Assembly: GCA_028554795.2 (NCBI GenBank) | Contig: CM068829.1 | Location: 129,906,016 to 129,970,015 of the forward strand | Direction of reading: 5' to 3' | From: Sinohyriopsis cumingii | Taxonomy: Eukaryota; Mollusca; Bivalvia; Unionida; Unionidae | Length of the DNA stretch: 64,000 nt | Shown: positions 36,059 through 46,974 of the stretch, in pieces | Numbering within the stretch: position 1 is the stretch's first letter | Layout of the letters: each line of letters starts with the position of its first letter | Notes under the pieces: generated by a model | Told to the model about the DNA's origin: nothing | The model's input: only the letters and a program-made list of their open reading frames with translations | Databases searched by the model: none | Program-made: the position numbers and the translations under genes

Positions 36059-36085
36059 AGCCAAATTTTGACCTGAAACAGATAA
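36059..36085 (-). promoter_or_regulatory. 3' splice site in the Rab9 5'UTR
   Basis: On the minus strand 'tgatttatctgtttcag' is followed by 'gtcaaaatttggct' and the start codon. The pyrimidine-rich tract plus CAG is a good acceptor, so the coding exon is spliced to one or more noncoding exons upstream (higher coordinates). These could not be located with confidence; a CAA/GTGAGT donor-like site lies at about 37041-37050 on the minus strand but within sequence that resembles a repeat. Confidence 0.75.
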
Positions 36086-38395
36086 ATCAGAAATGAACTA
36101 CTTTGTGATCCCTAGCTTTTTATGTGGTGAGCATAAAAGAACATAAATAACAAAAGGCCTTAATTTTTCACTTCCCTGACACATGTGTTTTTCATTGAAA
36201 AACTTTAAACCGTAAAAAAAATTGCAAATCAAACAGACTGAAATCTATTCTAGAACTGAATATTTTGCAGGAAAACACCAAATTCCATCTGAAAAACACT
36301 GGGAAAATCTCTGAATAAAGGATTGAGGGATTCAGCAATGAATAAGGACAGGAATTGGAAAATATGGGCAACTTTCACATTAGGTATGTTTTCTGCATTA
36401 TTTTTTTTAACAATAAGCATGAATCTTGCACTCATACATTCCAGAAAGGACCCCAATTTAGTGAGGCCATCTCATTGAAATTTTTAATTACATTAACACC
36501 AATAATGTAAAAATTAATGCCGATGAACCAACAGCCAACTTTAATCATGCTGCATTTTTTAAATTTCTGAAAATTTCATGTTCCAAATTATTATAATGAT
36601 TTACAGTCAGGACTTGAAAACAATATATGCTGCATCAACTTTAGTCATCAAGTCCAATTTCCCATTTGCTTTAATCATGCATTTGTTCACCTTTCTCGCA
36701 GTGTCTAAAGGACTGACCATTTAAGGGAACCTGGGGTATTTTTGAAAAAGATATCAGGCTCACAAATAACTTTGGAAAGAAAAAACAAAACAAAACAATT
36801 TTATCCATTATATTAACTAAAGCAAACAAACAGATTTTGCCATAGAAGAAAACGAACATATACTGGTTCAAAAGAAAACCTCAAGCCTCTTCCCCCCACC
36901 CACCCCATGAATTAAATGGTCCCTTAATCAGTCTTGGCTGTCATAAATATCAAACTTACCTCATTACTTCCTCAACTTGATCTTGATAGTTCGCCATAAT
37001 TGGTGGTATAAAACTTTCCAACTCAAAATTTACCATAAATACTCACTTGTAAAGTCCAATTGAAAACTTCACAGACCCAGATCTGTTGTTGCATAATACA
37101 ATGACAGATTATGATCTATGCAGTTTGTTAGGGGAAATCAGTAAAATTAACACAGACCCTCACTGCTAGCATCCACTGTCAGATCAGAGTTAATGTTTGC
37201 TTTTAAAATCTAACTATACATGAATATGTACGGTACATGTAGTGTAAACTGCATGCTATAACAGATAGTTCCCAAATGATGTCATCAGCATCCATATTTG
37301 TGGTATGATGGCAGATTTACAGCTGAGTTTATATGGTGCTTGGAAGTCTAAATAAATTCATAGAATCTCAAGATACTATTACAAAAAATACATAAATAGA
37401 ACACAAGTCAGTCCTGCTGTTAGTATCTATATTGGTAATTTATAATCTGATTTTGTTTCAGTGTGCCTTGTTCAAAATGGCCAAATTTGGTGGTTGCACA
37501 GAGAAAAAACTGCCACGTTGCCCATTGTCCAGGTAAAATGGGCAGAATATCGTCTGCTATCATCCTTATCTATCATCCTTATCAGGAAGCATCTATTGTG
37601 ACATAATACTATTCTTGTTTGATATACCTCATGTATTAGTATGGGATAAACATTACATCTGTAAACAAAGGCAACAGGGATGTGTACCTGGCAATGATAA
37701 ACTAATTATTTATCTAAATGTATCCCTTACACTTCCATCAGTCAACTGGATGAAACAGTATTTAACAGTTATTTAAATACACTGATCTCATCATCCATTT
37801 TCAAAAACTAAAGTATCACTGGTGACATTTTGCATTTCCTCAAGTTACATAACATTTAACATGAGCTAGACCTGTCAGTGCATGAATCAGATGTTGACGG
37901 CTCATTGCTGACATTCTTGTCATGAATATTAATGTAATGCTTGTAAGATTTAATATAAAAACGTTAAATGTTGCAGTCAAAATAAAACCACTGATTAAAT
38001 GTACCAGAAAATGTTATTTTTAAAAAAAATATGTACAGTAATAAACCAAATTAAAATGTATTAAATTTTACAATGCCATTACATAACAAAGTTGTAAATA
38101 AAAAATATTTTCTTGCAAACCAGCTAGTTTTAAAAACAAACCTGCAGCACAACTCTAGCATATATTGCAGTTGCCAAGTAAAACAAAAGAGCTAGTATTG
38201 CCCTCTATTACTGCATACATTTATCAAATTTGGGGCATGACAATTTGGTAATCTGGTACCGAGATGGATTATGGATGGGTCTGTATGCTAATCAAAGTCC
38301 AGTTTACTACCAGTTGATTGTGTTTATAAGTGTATCCTATATTTGTCCATATTTCATGTATGATACACTGAGCTAAGACCCAGATCTATCACTGC
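36086..38395. other. Rab9 upstream intron or flank; nothing else recognised
   Basis: AT-rich, probably 5'UTR intron of Rab9 at least in part. The stretch 37030-37150 shares phrases ('tactcactt', 'cacagacccagatctg') with 62100-62290, so it is at least partly repeat-derived. Confidence 0.45.
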
Positions 38396-38398
38396 TTA

Positions 38399-39050
38399 GG
38401 TGGCAGGGTCCAGTTTCATAAACTGGCCCCTGGCAAATTTCTTAACTTAAGGTTATGGTTTGACTTTTTCAGCCATTATTGTTTACTATTTATAGATATG
38501 GATATATTTGTGAACTAGGTGTTTTGGGCTTGTGTTGTTCTTGAAATTGATGTCAGGCATGTACACCTTCCATAGTTGCTCTGCAGTATGTTGATAGTGA
38601 AATACCAATAGTCGGCTAGGAAGAAGAGCTAGCCTCCCATAGCAGTAGACACGTGGGTTCAAGGCAAGTAGAGTATCTCAAAAACGGCTTGGATGACAAC
38701 TATTCTGAATCGCATCAGACTATTTAGTAGACAATGTTTTTCAAAATTTTCATCCAGGGAAAGAGCTTGCGTTTGCACTTTGAGCACCACATGCTGTCAA
38801 AAATGGCATTTGGATGTGAAAAATTCATGTATAAAATAGGGGTTGGGGTGCATAAACTTCTTCTGCTATGAACTGCCATTGACTTCTCTGGTCAAGTGAA
38901 TACTATTCTTATGCTTTGTTTTAATATAGGTATCTAAAAATATGGACCTTTTTGACCTCACTTGTGTATTTGATTTTTTATGATTTTTTATACTAGGTCG
39001 CTGATTGCTGTATTAAATTTGTACATAAAAACTGGTTCCTGCTCCCTTAA
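38399..39050. mobile_element. TTAA-flanked 650-bp element, copy 1
   Basis: Nearly identical to 40919-41567 over its whole length with no evident large indel. It starts GGTGGCAGGGTCCAGTTTC and ends AACTGGTTCCTGCTCCC followed by TTAA (39047-39050). At the left only TTA of the target site remains, with the next two A's lost. See copy 2 for the ends. No coding capacity is seen. Confidence 0.85.
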
Positions 39051-40914
39051 GGAAAATTGATAATTTTTATGGTGCAGTCAGCCACATCTATTATGCTTTT
39101 CTGTTTCTTTGTGTATATTTAAATAATTGTATGCATTAGCTTCATTATATTTCCTTCCCTTTTCCATATATCACTTAGTGTTGTATGTAATGCTCTTTGG
39201 AGTGGGAGGTAACTGTGTTTTGTACCTCAGTGTGAGATCTGTTTACATCATGACAAAGTAGCATATTTTGGACTTAACTTACTAAATATGGGAACAAAAT
39301 GGTAACTATAATGTATTGTCTTGCACTTTCTGTAGCTATCAAGGTGTGCACCCCTATTTTTTTATTAATAATATTCACATTTCAATACAGACACAAACAA
39401 TTGCACAGCATGTCAACATGTATTCTTAAAAGTAGTTTTACTCCACAGGAGCAGATAGGCTTCAGAAGAATCATACATAAACATTCTGTTGTGAATATTG
39501 AATGTCACCAGTGGAACGGTCTTAGAAATAATGATGCATATGGCATATTGCTTGCTATATTTTGGTGAGAAGAATGAAAGTTTTAGCACACCGACAGTTT
39601 CTACCTTTATGACCCCACTCTGAAGTTGACATAAGAGATTCATATCTCACAATTAGGTGATAACAGGAAATGCTTAAGTGTTATGCATATATCTTGAAAT
39701 TTCATGTTCAGTTAACAAAGGGGGAAAAGCTAAAAATTAAATGGCAGTTTCATGCATTTGACAATACACATACAGTTTATCCTCTGAGTCCTGTTTTCAC
39801 TGAATGTTAAAAGTATATCAATATCACTTGTTTCTTTTCTTTTTGCAGGTCTCAGTTTGCATGGTAAGAGATTAGGATTAATCGGTTAGTCATGCTGAAA
39901 GAAACAATAGCTTCAATCTCATCCAGATACTCATTCTGGTCTAAGTGAACAAGAGAGTGACTCTGACGGACAGATTTAGCTTCTGCAGGAGTTGTTTTAT
40001 GGTACGTGCTTATCAAAAGCCAAGCCGGTGAAATGCTTTTTACCTTGAACTGAATTTTCCACTGTAAATATTTGTTCTATAGCTTATCTTATTATTTACT
40101 ATGATTTTGTAAACTCCAGAAAACATTAAAGTCAGTTGTAAGTAAATTGGTGTCTGAGAAGAAATTTCTCTGTTAAATTGTATTGAGTAATTTGTGTATA
40201 TATATGGTCAATTTCATTGGTTATGTATCATTGAATTTATTTGATATGTCACTTTGTACGTTTTAGGGTCCCACACATCAGTATATCAATATTCCAGCAT
40301 TGTCTAATGTTAACTGATTAAACTTTGACTTCTCCAGACTAGCCAGACTTGTGTGGCAATTACCCCCCTCCCCACCAACACACACTGACACAGCACTGAT
40401 GCTGCTATTAGCATCTCCAGAATGATAATGAAAAGTTAGGAATTGCTTCTTTTATATCAGTCTAAAAGTACTTCTAAAGCACATGATTTACTTAAATGTG
40501 TGATTTCTTTAAGTTTGCTAGAAGAGTTTATAACAACGTTTCCCTTCTGTCACTGGCAACTAACATGGCATTTCTGTCATTCCCTCCTAACATGTATAAC
40601 TTCCAGATCTCTTCTTGACATTCATGAAACATTGTAAAAGAATTTTGATTTTGTACTGATGCTATGGTGGTAAACAAAGACCAAAAGCATTGTAGGTTGC
40701 AAACAATTTGAAATTTTACAAGAAATGCAGTCAGTCATAATTCACAATGTAAATAATGCAGTGCTTTTTGCCGCAAAGTAGTAACTTTTTTAAAACCATA
40801 ATGCCATTTATAGCTTTGTGCACAAAAAGTTTTCCTTTATACCATTGTACTAGATAATGTCTAAATATGTGATATGTACACAACTTTTGATATAAACCAT
40901 TTTCAACCAAATTC
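39051..40914. other. no gene recognised between the two TTAA elements
   Basis: AT-rich sequence; the short frames at 39299-39568 and 40443-40637 have no recognisable similarity. Confidence 0.5.
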
Positions 40915-41571
40915 TTAAAGGTGGCAGGGTCCAGTTTCATAAATTGGCCCCTGGCAAATTTCTTAACTTAAGGTTATGGTGTGACTTTTTCAGCTATTAT
41001 TGTTTACTATTCATAGATATGGATATATTTGTGAACTAGGTGTTTTGGGCTTGTGTTGTTCTTGAAATTGATGTCAGGCATGTACACCTTCCATAGTTTC
41101 TCTGCAGTATGTTGACAGTGAAATACCAATAGTCGGCTAGGAAGAAGAGCTAGCCTCCCATAGCAGTAGACACGTGGGTTCAAGGCAAGTAGATTATCTC
41201 AAAAACGGCTTGGATGACAACTATTCTGAATCGCATCAGACTATTTAGTAGACAATGTTTTTCAAAATTTTCATCCAGGGAAAGAGCTTGCATATGCACT
41301 GTGAACACCACATGCTGTCAAAAATGGCATTTGGATGTGAAAAATTCATGTATAAAATAGGGGTTGGGGTGCATAAACTTCTTCTGCTATGAACTGCCAT
41401 TGACTTCTCTGGTCAAGTGAATACTATTCTTATGCTTTGTTTTAATATAGGTATCTAAAAATATGGACCTTTTTGACCTCACTTGTGAATTTGATTTTTT
41501 ATGATTTTTTATACTAGGTCGCTGATTGCGGTATTAAATTTGTACATAAAAACTGGTTCCTGCCCCCTTAA
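40915..41571. mobile_element. TTAA-flanked 650-bp element, copy 2
   Basis: The body 40919-41567 lies between TTAA at 40915-40918 and TTAA at 41568-41571. Ends are AGGTGGCAGGGTCCAGTT and, reversed, GGGGGCAGGAACCAGTT: an imperfect inverted repeat of about 17 bp. TTAA duplications are the hallmark of piggyBac and of some other TTAA-specific MITEs. It is a non-autonomous internal-deletion type or MITE; same orientation as copy 1, 2.5 kb away. Confidence 0.88.
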
Positions 41572-42879
41572 TACACCAGCTTACAAGGTCTATTTACAGA
41601 GTATCTTGTGTATCAACTATTGGATTATCACTTGAGTTTTAGCAAGATTTGCAGTTAACTGTACTGATGTATATTCTAGTAAAAGTTACAGCTACACCCT
41701 GTTACCTGACAATACAGGTGAGACTTGATAGTGAAATGCCATTCCTCAAATAAAATGCAGCTGTAAAGATGATAAAAACTGGATACATGAAACTTGTGGA
41801 ATGTACACTTATCATGTGGAAACCAAAATGATAATTTAAGCTCCTTGTTTGACCTCTGGGCTCAAGAATCAATAGGAAGGTACCTCTGCCAAAGTAATGA
41901 CTACCTATTAAGTTTAAGGAAAACCCGATTTAGAAAACTTTACATACTGAGTAGAAACCAAAATTTTTTTACAATGACCCTGGCAGTAACCCTACACTTC
42001 ACCTTTCTGAATTAGAATCCACAGGAAACTGACTGGCCCTTTTTCACAAGTGTAATCTACTTACAAATTTGATACAACTTGTCATGCAGAATGGATCATC
42101 ATACATTCACCCATAAATTGATAGGCTTCTGCCTTTACCCATTGGTAAGGCACACATATGGTCTGAGTGAAAAAAAGACAAAAGCAAATCTAAAGTTATA
42201 CTGTAGAAACCACAATGTCTATGGATGGACATTGCTATCACCATGCCATCAGCCAAGGGGGGGGGGGGGGGAGAAGAAGGTAGTCAGAAACTGCACACTA
42301 GAAAAATGGAGATTTCATGGTGGATCCTATTTACATCTACATATGCACAGTGATTTCCAATTCAAGCACCTGAGGGTTGCTATAAAATTGCTATCATGAT
42401 TTTCATTCAGGACTTCAAACCTGTTCTACTTAATTAGATTCGTTTCAAAATCCAATCTATAACCAAAACAGTCATATGAACACTAGGTGAACGTTTACAA
42501 TATGAGACTTTCACATGCAAGATGGCTTCATATTTAAAAAAAATACCTGACCACATCAATGATTTCCAAAAACTAAACAGGCTGAACTGAACAATCAGCA
42601 TTGACTTTGAAAGTAAAATGACCTTTTCTACAAGGAAAATGCTTCTTCATGAACAAATGCAAAGCATGAACCGTTACTCTGCTATGTGAAAATATAAAGA
42701 ATGAATCTCATTCAATATAGCTTAAGGGGATTACAGCCAATGAAGACGGATTGTAAAGCATACAAAATGCATATCAATCAGACTAGTGGTTAAGCCAGGC
42801 AACTACACAAGCAAAGGTGACATAATGCCGATTTTCTTATGGCATCCCAAGAGCCAGAGATTTTGTAAAAATAAACATG
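41572..42879. other. no gene; G15 run
   Basis: A 15-base G tract lies at 42257-42271. Otherwise noncoding; the frame at 42079-42399 crosses the G tract and is not credible. Confidence 0.5.
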
Positions 42880-43560
42880 AAACAAGAGTCCCTTAAACTG
42901 ACTGATGCTATACTGGGCAAATAAAATGTTCTGGAATTCAAGATAAGGCCATTTTCTTCCCTTAACTACCAAGTGTTTAAACCATTTCCAATATTTCTCA
43001 TTGAAAACAAGATTTTAAAAAATGCTGCTGTGCTAGATGTCAAACTGGCATGATTTCCATTTAGGACCAAGTAGGCATCACAAAGTCTTTTGGTGAAAAT
43101 CCCATGTCAATATGACCATTCTTTCAGAGAAGTAGCAACAGCAAGAATTTCAGACAGTGTCATGGCAGTCATATTAGACATATGATTGGCACCATTTTAA
43201 TTTAGGACTGGCCAGATATCATACAAAGCCTAGTGGTGAAAACCCAATGATAATACAGACATCCATCTGGAAGGAGTAGATAACAATATTTTCAAAATGG
43301 TGTCCAAATTAACAGTCAATTGGTATCATTTTCGTTTAGAACCAACAAGACAATAGAAAGAGTAATAACGTCATTTTGAATATGGCTGTCAGATCAGCAC
43401 AAATTTAATTTAGGACCAACAAAACATCAAAAGGTATCTTCAAGTGAAAAGCCCAAGTTGACACGACTTTTCATTTTGGAGTAACAAGATTTTAAATTGG
43501 TGCAATGGTGGCCATATGGATATCAGATATGCACCATTTCCAATTAGGATATTCATATAA
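42880..43560 (-). repeat. degenerate array A, seventh locus (minus)
   Basis: About four to five units with 'taggaccaagtaggcatcacaaagtcttttggtgaaaatcccatgtc', 'tcatggcagtcatattagacat', 'taggaccaacaaaacatcaaa' and 'aatggtggccatatggatatcaga'. It ends where the LINE fragment begins. Confidence 0.8.
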
Positions 43561-44515
43561 ATAAAACAGACATATGTCAGAACAGCTACAGGTCTAGATA
43601 ATACAAGTGCTAAATTCCTAAAACTAATCTCAACTGACTGCACCTGTATATCTTCAGTCTAAGTATTTCTACAGATATGTGTCCTAACAGGCTAAAACTG
43701 GTACAACTAAGCGCGATACATAAGAAGAGAGATCTTTCTGATATGAATAACTATAGACCTATATCAGTTTGAATATTTGAAAGACATGCTGTGATTACTT
43801 TAGAAACTACCTGGACTCGTTTAATTTACTACATTCACGAAAATCAGGCTTCCATGAAGGACATTCATTCCAAACTACACAAACTAGAGTGGTGGATTAT
43901 TGGTCAGCAGCAAAAGATCAAGGTAACCATGTAGGTAGTGTTCCTCAATCTGATTAAAATCAGATCTCCAATGTCCTATGTGAAGATCTGACAGAGGCCA
44001 CTTAGGGGTAATATTCTGAAGTGAGGTTAGCCAATCAGATTAAGTCTTACACCTTCAAGCTGGGGAGACTGAGCAGTGTGGTTTAAGAGCATCAATATAT
44101 GATGAATGACCTGATTCACTTTCAAATTTCTGAAAGCTGCATTTTCCATGGCTAATTCAAAGATCACCAGAACATGACCCTAAAGCAGTTGCTGTCAGAT
44201 CTTCACATAGGACAGTGGAGATCCGATTTTAGACAGATTGCAGTGTTTCTAGACCTTACAAAGGCTATTGACCTCGTAAATCACAAAAATCTGCTGAAAA
44301 AGCGCAGCAATATCAATCATGAAAGATTAACTTGGTTTAAAACCTATCTTGAAGGCAGACAACAAGTTTTTATTTCAAATAAACTTCAGATATTTAAAAA
44401 AAACTGATAATGTCAGGTATTCCACAAGGACCAGTTCTTGGACTATTACTCCTTCTGCTGTACATCAGTGATTTACCATATCACACTGAGCTATCCACCA
44501 CCACGTTTGCATTGG
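43561..44515 (+). pseudogene. decayed Jockey-like LINE reverse transcriptase, split by a MITE
   Basis: The plus strand gives TGLDNTSAKFLKLIS (about 43587-43632), IHKKRDLSDMNNYRPIS (about 43719-43770), then after the MITE VFLDLTKAIDLVNHKNLLKK (about 44244-44303), WFKTYLEGRQQVFISNKLQ (44334-44390) and GIPQGPVLG (about 44415-44441). The order is that of fingers and palm of non-LTR RTs. The ADD motif is lost where a SINE fragment takes over at about 44515. Frameshifts and stops make it dead. Confidence 0.88.
43937..44247. mobile_element. TIR MITE (about 300 bp) nested in the LINE
   Basis: The left arm (43947-43995) and right arm (44193-44240) are inverted copies of about 49 bp sharing 'aaaatc(a/g)gatctcca' and TGTCCTATGTGAAGATCTGA. 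Flanking AGTGTT (43937-43942, 44242-44247) is a 6-bp duplication, perhaps 8 bp with one change (GTAGTGTT/GCAGTGTT). Deleting the element restores the RT reading into VFLDLTKAI. Confidence 0.85.
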
Positions 44516-44660
44516 ATCAACAGGCCATGCCTGGTGTCAGAATACTGTGACTGGGTGGGACATTGTGCTTTATGTCTGTGGCATGATGCCCTTAGTGCTA
44601 TACATCACTATAAACTGCCACACTGCAGACATTGTAGTGATATGACTGAAAAATTGCATG
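44515..44660 (+). mobile_element. SINE family 2 body fragment
   Basis: 'gcctggtgtcagaatactgtgactgggtgggacat', 'gtctgtggcatgatgcccttagtgctatacatcactataaactgccacactgcagacattgtagtgatatgactga' match the reversed body at 24134-24370. The tRNA head is absent. Confidence 0.85.
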
Positions 44661-45494
44661 AATCTTGTATGTACTCATCCTTAATGCCTTGTGCTTATTT
44701 TATTGCAGCAGATCAATTATCTAGTTTTTAACTGCATTTGTTGTCTAAGGACACCTTATCTTGTAAAAATTATGCATTATATATGGAGGGTATTTGACAC
44801 AAATGTATGCCTGCATATGGGGAGGGGGTGACTGTTAATAAGTACTTACATTCTGCCCATTCAGGGGTCAATATACACAAGTTATATAAGCTCCTTTATT
44901 ACAATAGCTCTAATATTTTAGTCTGTGACGCAGCTGTAACAAGCCAGCAATCAAGTCAGTTTACTGGATAAAATGCTAACTTTTAATGACTGTATTAAAC
45001 TTCATCTTTCAAAGTTTGATTGTCCCAGCTAACTGGGAAAGGGGGTGGAGTCAGGTGGATTTTAAAAAGCATATGTATGTTTTTTTGTTTTTTTTTAAAA
45101 AGTGTACACTGTGCCATGGGGAGGGGGGTTGGTTTTGCACAAAACTGGCCAATTTTTTTAATACATACTTTATGAATGTCCCCTAATAAATATTTCATTG
45201 AAAACCTGTTGATATGACCATCCAACCACTTGTCTTAAAGGCCTTATATGCCAATAAGTTTCACAGGTACAACTACCATATATATTTACTTATAGGAAGA
45301 GTACTACTGCAAACAACACAGACAGTGAGTGTATATATTAATCTAACTTGACAACTGTCAAGGTCAAGGTTAATAAATCACAGCAAATTCTTATTTGACT
45401 GCCCCAGACAGCCACTGCCTGGGTCAAAATCTGGACTTGACCTATCAGTAAGTTATCTACCTGTAAATGATACAGGGTGTCACACATGTTGTAA
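44661..45494. other. no gene recognised
   Basis: Noncoding, with T-rich and G-rich runs around 45080 and 45120. Confidence 0.5.
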
Positions 45495-46043
45495 TCTAAA
45501 CTATTCTGATAGTCTGAGTGAATGAATGAATGAATGTGTGTGTGTGTGTGTCTGATTTGGATTTTTAATGTAGCTTTAACAATTGTTCAGTTATATCGCT
45601 ACAATGTCTGCAGTGTGACAGTTTATAGTGATGTCTAGCACTGGGGCATCATGCCGCAGACATGTAGCATGATGTCCCACCAAGTCACATTATCCTGACA
45701 CCAGGCCGACCAGTCCTAACACTAACTTCTTAATTGCTGAGCACCAAGCAAGGCACCTGTTAGTTGAATGAATGAGTGAATGTGTGTGTGTGATTTGGAT
45801 TTTTAACGTAGCTTTAACAATTGTTCAGTCATATTGCTACAATGTCTGCAGTGTGGCAGTTTATAGTGATGTCTAGCACTGGGGCATCATGCCTCAGACA
45901 TGTAGCATGATGTCCCACCCAGTCACATTATCCTGACACCAGGCCAACCAGTCATAACACTAACCTCTTAATGCTGAATGCCAAGTGAGGCACCTGTTAG
46001 TTGAATGAATGAATGAATGAATGAATGAATGAATGAATGAATG
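45495..46043 (-). repeat. tandem duplication of a SINE fragment plus GAATG repeat
   Basis: Two copies of a 238-bp unit: '(TG)n', 'gatttggatttttaa(t/c)gtagctttaacaattgttcag', SINE family 2 body and 'ggcacctgttagttgaatgaatga'. The copies start at 45554 and 45792. A (GAAT)n run flanks both and expands at 46001-46043. Neither copy has the tRNA head, so this spread by local duplication rather than two separate insertions. Confidence 0.88.
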
Positions 46044-46392
46044 TATATCTGTCTTTATGCAAGCATTCATTTTCTGTTCAATTTATTAAAAAATTATAAG
46101 TATCCCGAACACCTCAATTCTAATTTTTAACATTAGACTTAAATGCAGCTGAGATCACTTACTTCACTGAAATCTGCCTCACAGCCAAATGAAAGAAAAG
46201 TTTTTAAAGAAATCTGGAACAGCGGGATGCTTTCTCTTCTTCCAATGAATTTACTGCATATGTTATGAAAACAACTGTTTTAAGGTTTGTAAAGTTTTTC
46301 TATGTGATGGTAGATAAGCACAATTTGTTCAATACTATGCCAGTATATGTAGTGGCAAAGTTAGCCAAATTCTGTACAGCAGCTTTTTAAGG
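46044..46392. other. no gene recognised
   Basis: AT-rich noncoding sequence. Confidence 0.5.
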
Positions 46393-46571
46393 TACAGTAA
46401 AACCTGTCATGAAAGACCACTATGTGAGACCACCTGTCTTGAGAAACAACATTCTCAATGCACAAATTTATTGATAATGTAGCACTGTGACCTGTTATGA
46501 GAGACCATCTGTCTTGACAGACCATCAATTTTTGGCAAAACAGGTGGTCTTACAAGATAGGTTCTAGTGTA
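46393..46571. mobile_element. mariner-type MITE, copy 2 (175 bp, opposite orientation)
   Basis: Starts CAGTAAAACCTGTCATGAAA after TA (46393-46394) and ends 'caagataggttctagtg' before TA (46570-46571). It is related to 8097-8274 read in reverse, and more diverged. Confidence 0.85.
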
Positions 46572-46974
46572 CAATTGTATACAAGTGATGCTCGCTATTA
46601 TCCAATTCAATTTATGCACTTTTATTTTAAAGCCATTTATAATGAATAAATAACGTTCAATTTTTGCCAGTGTTTGTTTTTATGCCATCACTGGCACCAT
46701 GTGCTGTAACTTATGTGTAGCTCTCGTACATGTATCCACATGCATCTCATCACTCACAACGAGAGTAAATATTGATTTATGCCATAACATAAGGAGCGCA
46801 TCTATAATGTAAATCAAGCATCACCTGCAAATGTTTTTCCATTTTTAATGGTGATTGGCACTGTACAAATCTGAATGCCATTCTATGACAGGATACTTCC
46901 TGTCAAATGGTCAAATTCAGCTGATCAGTTTTTAGAAGTCATTTCAATATTTTTGTTTCAAGTTTTGTTTTTTA
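46572..46974. other. no gene recognised
   Basis: AT-rich noncoding sequence. Confidence 0.5.

Noticed and set aside
36059..36064. Start of Rab9 two codons upstream at a TTG
   Set aside because: It is not a normal eukaryotic start; the ATG at 36058 gives the expected N-terminus.
35581..36071. Plus-strand frames of 90 and 66 aa
   Set aside because: They are antisense to Rab9 coding sequence, with no similarity of their own.
37030..37090. First noncoding exon of Rab9 ending at a GTGAGT donor
   Set aside because: The donor looks fair, but the surrounding sequence shares phrases with a repeat at 62100-62290, so the site may be chance.
42079..42399. 106-aa frame
   Set aside because: It depends on reading through a 15-base G run and has no recognisable domain.
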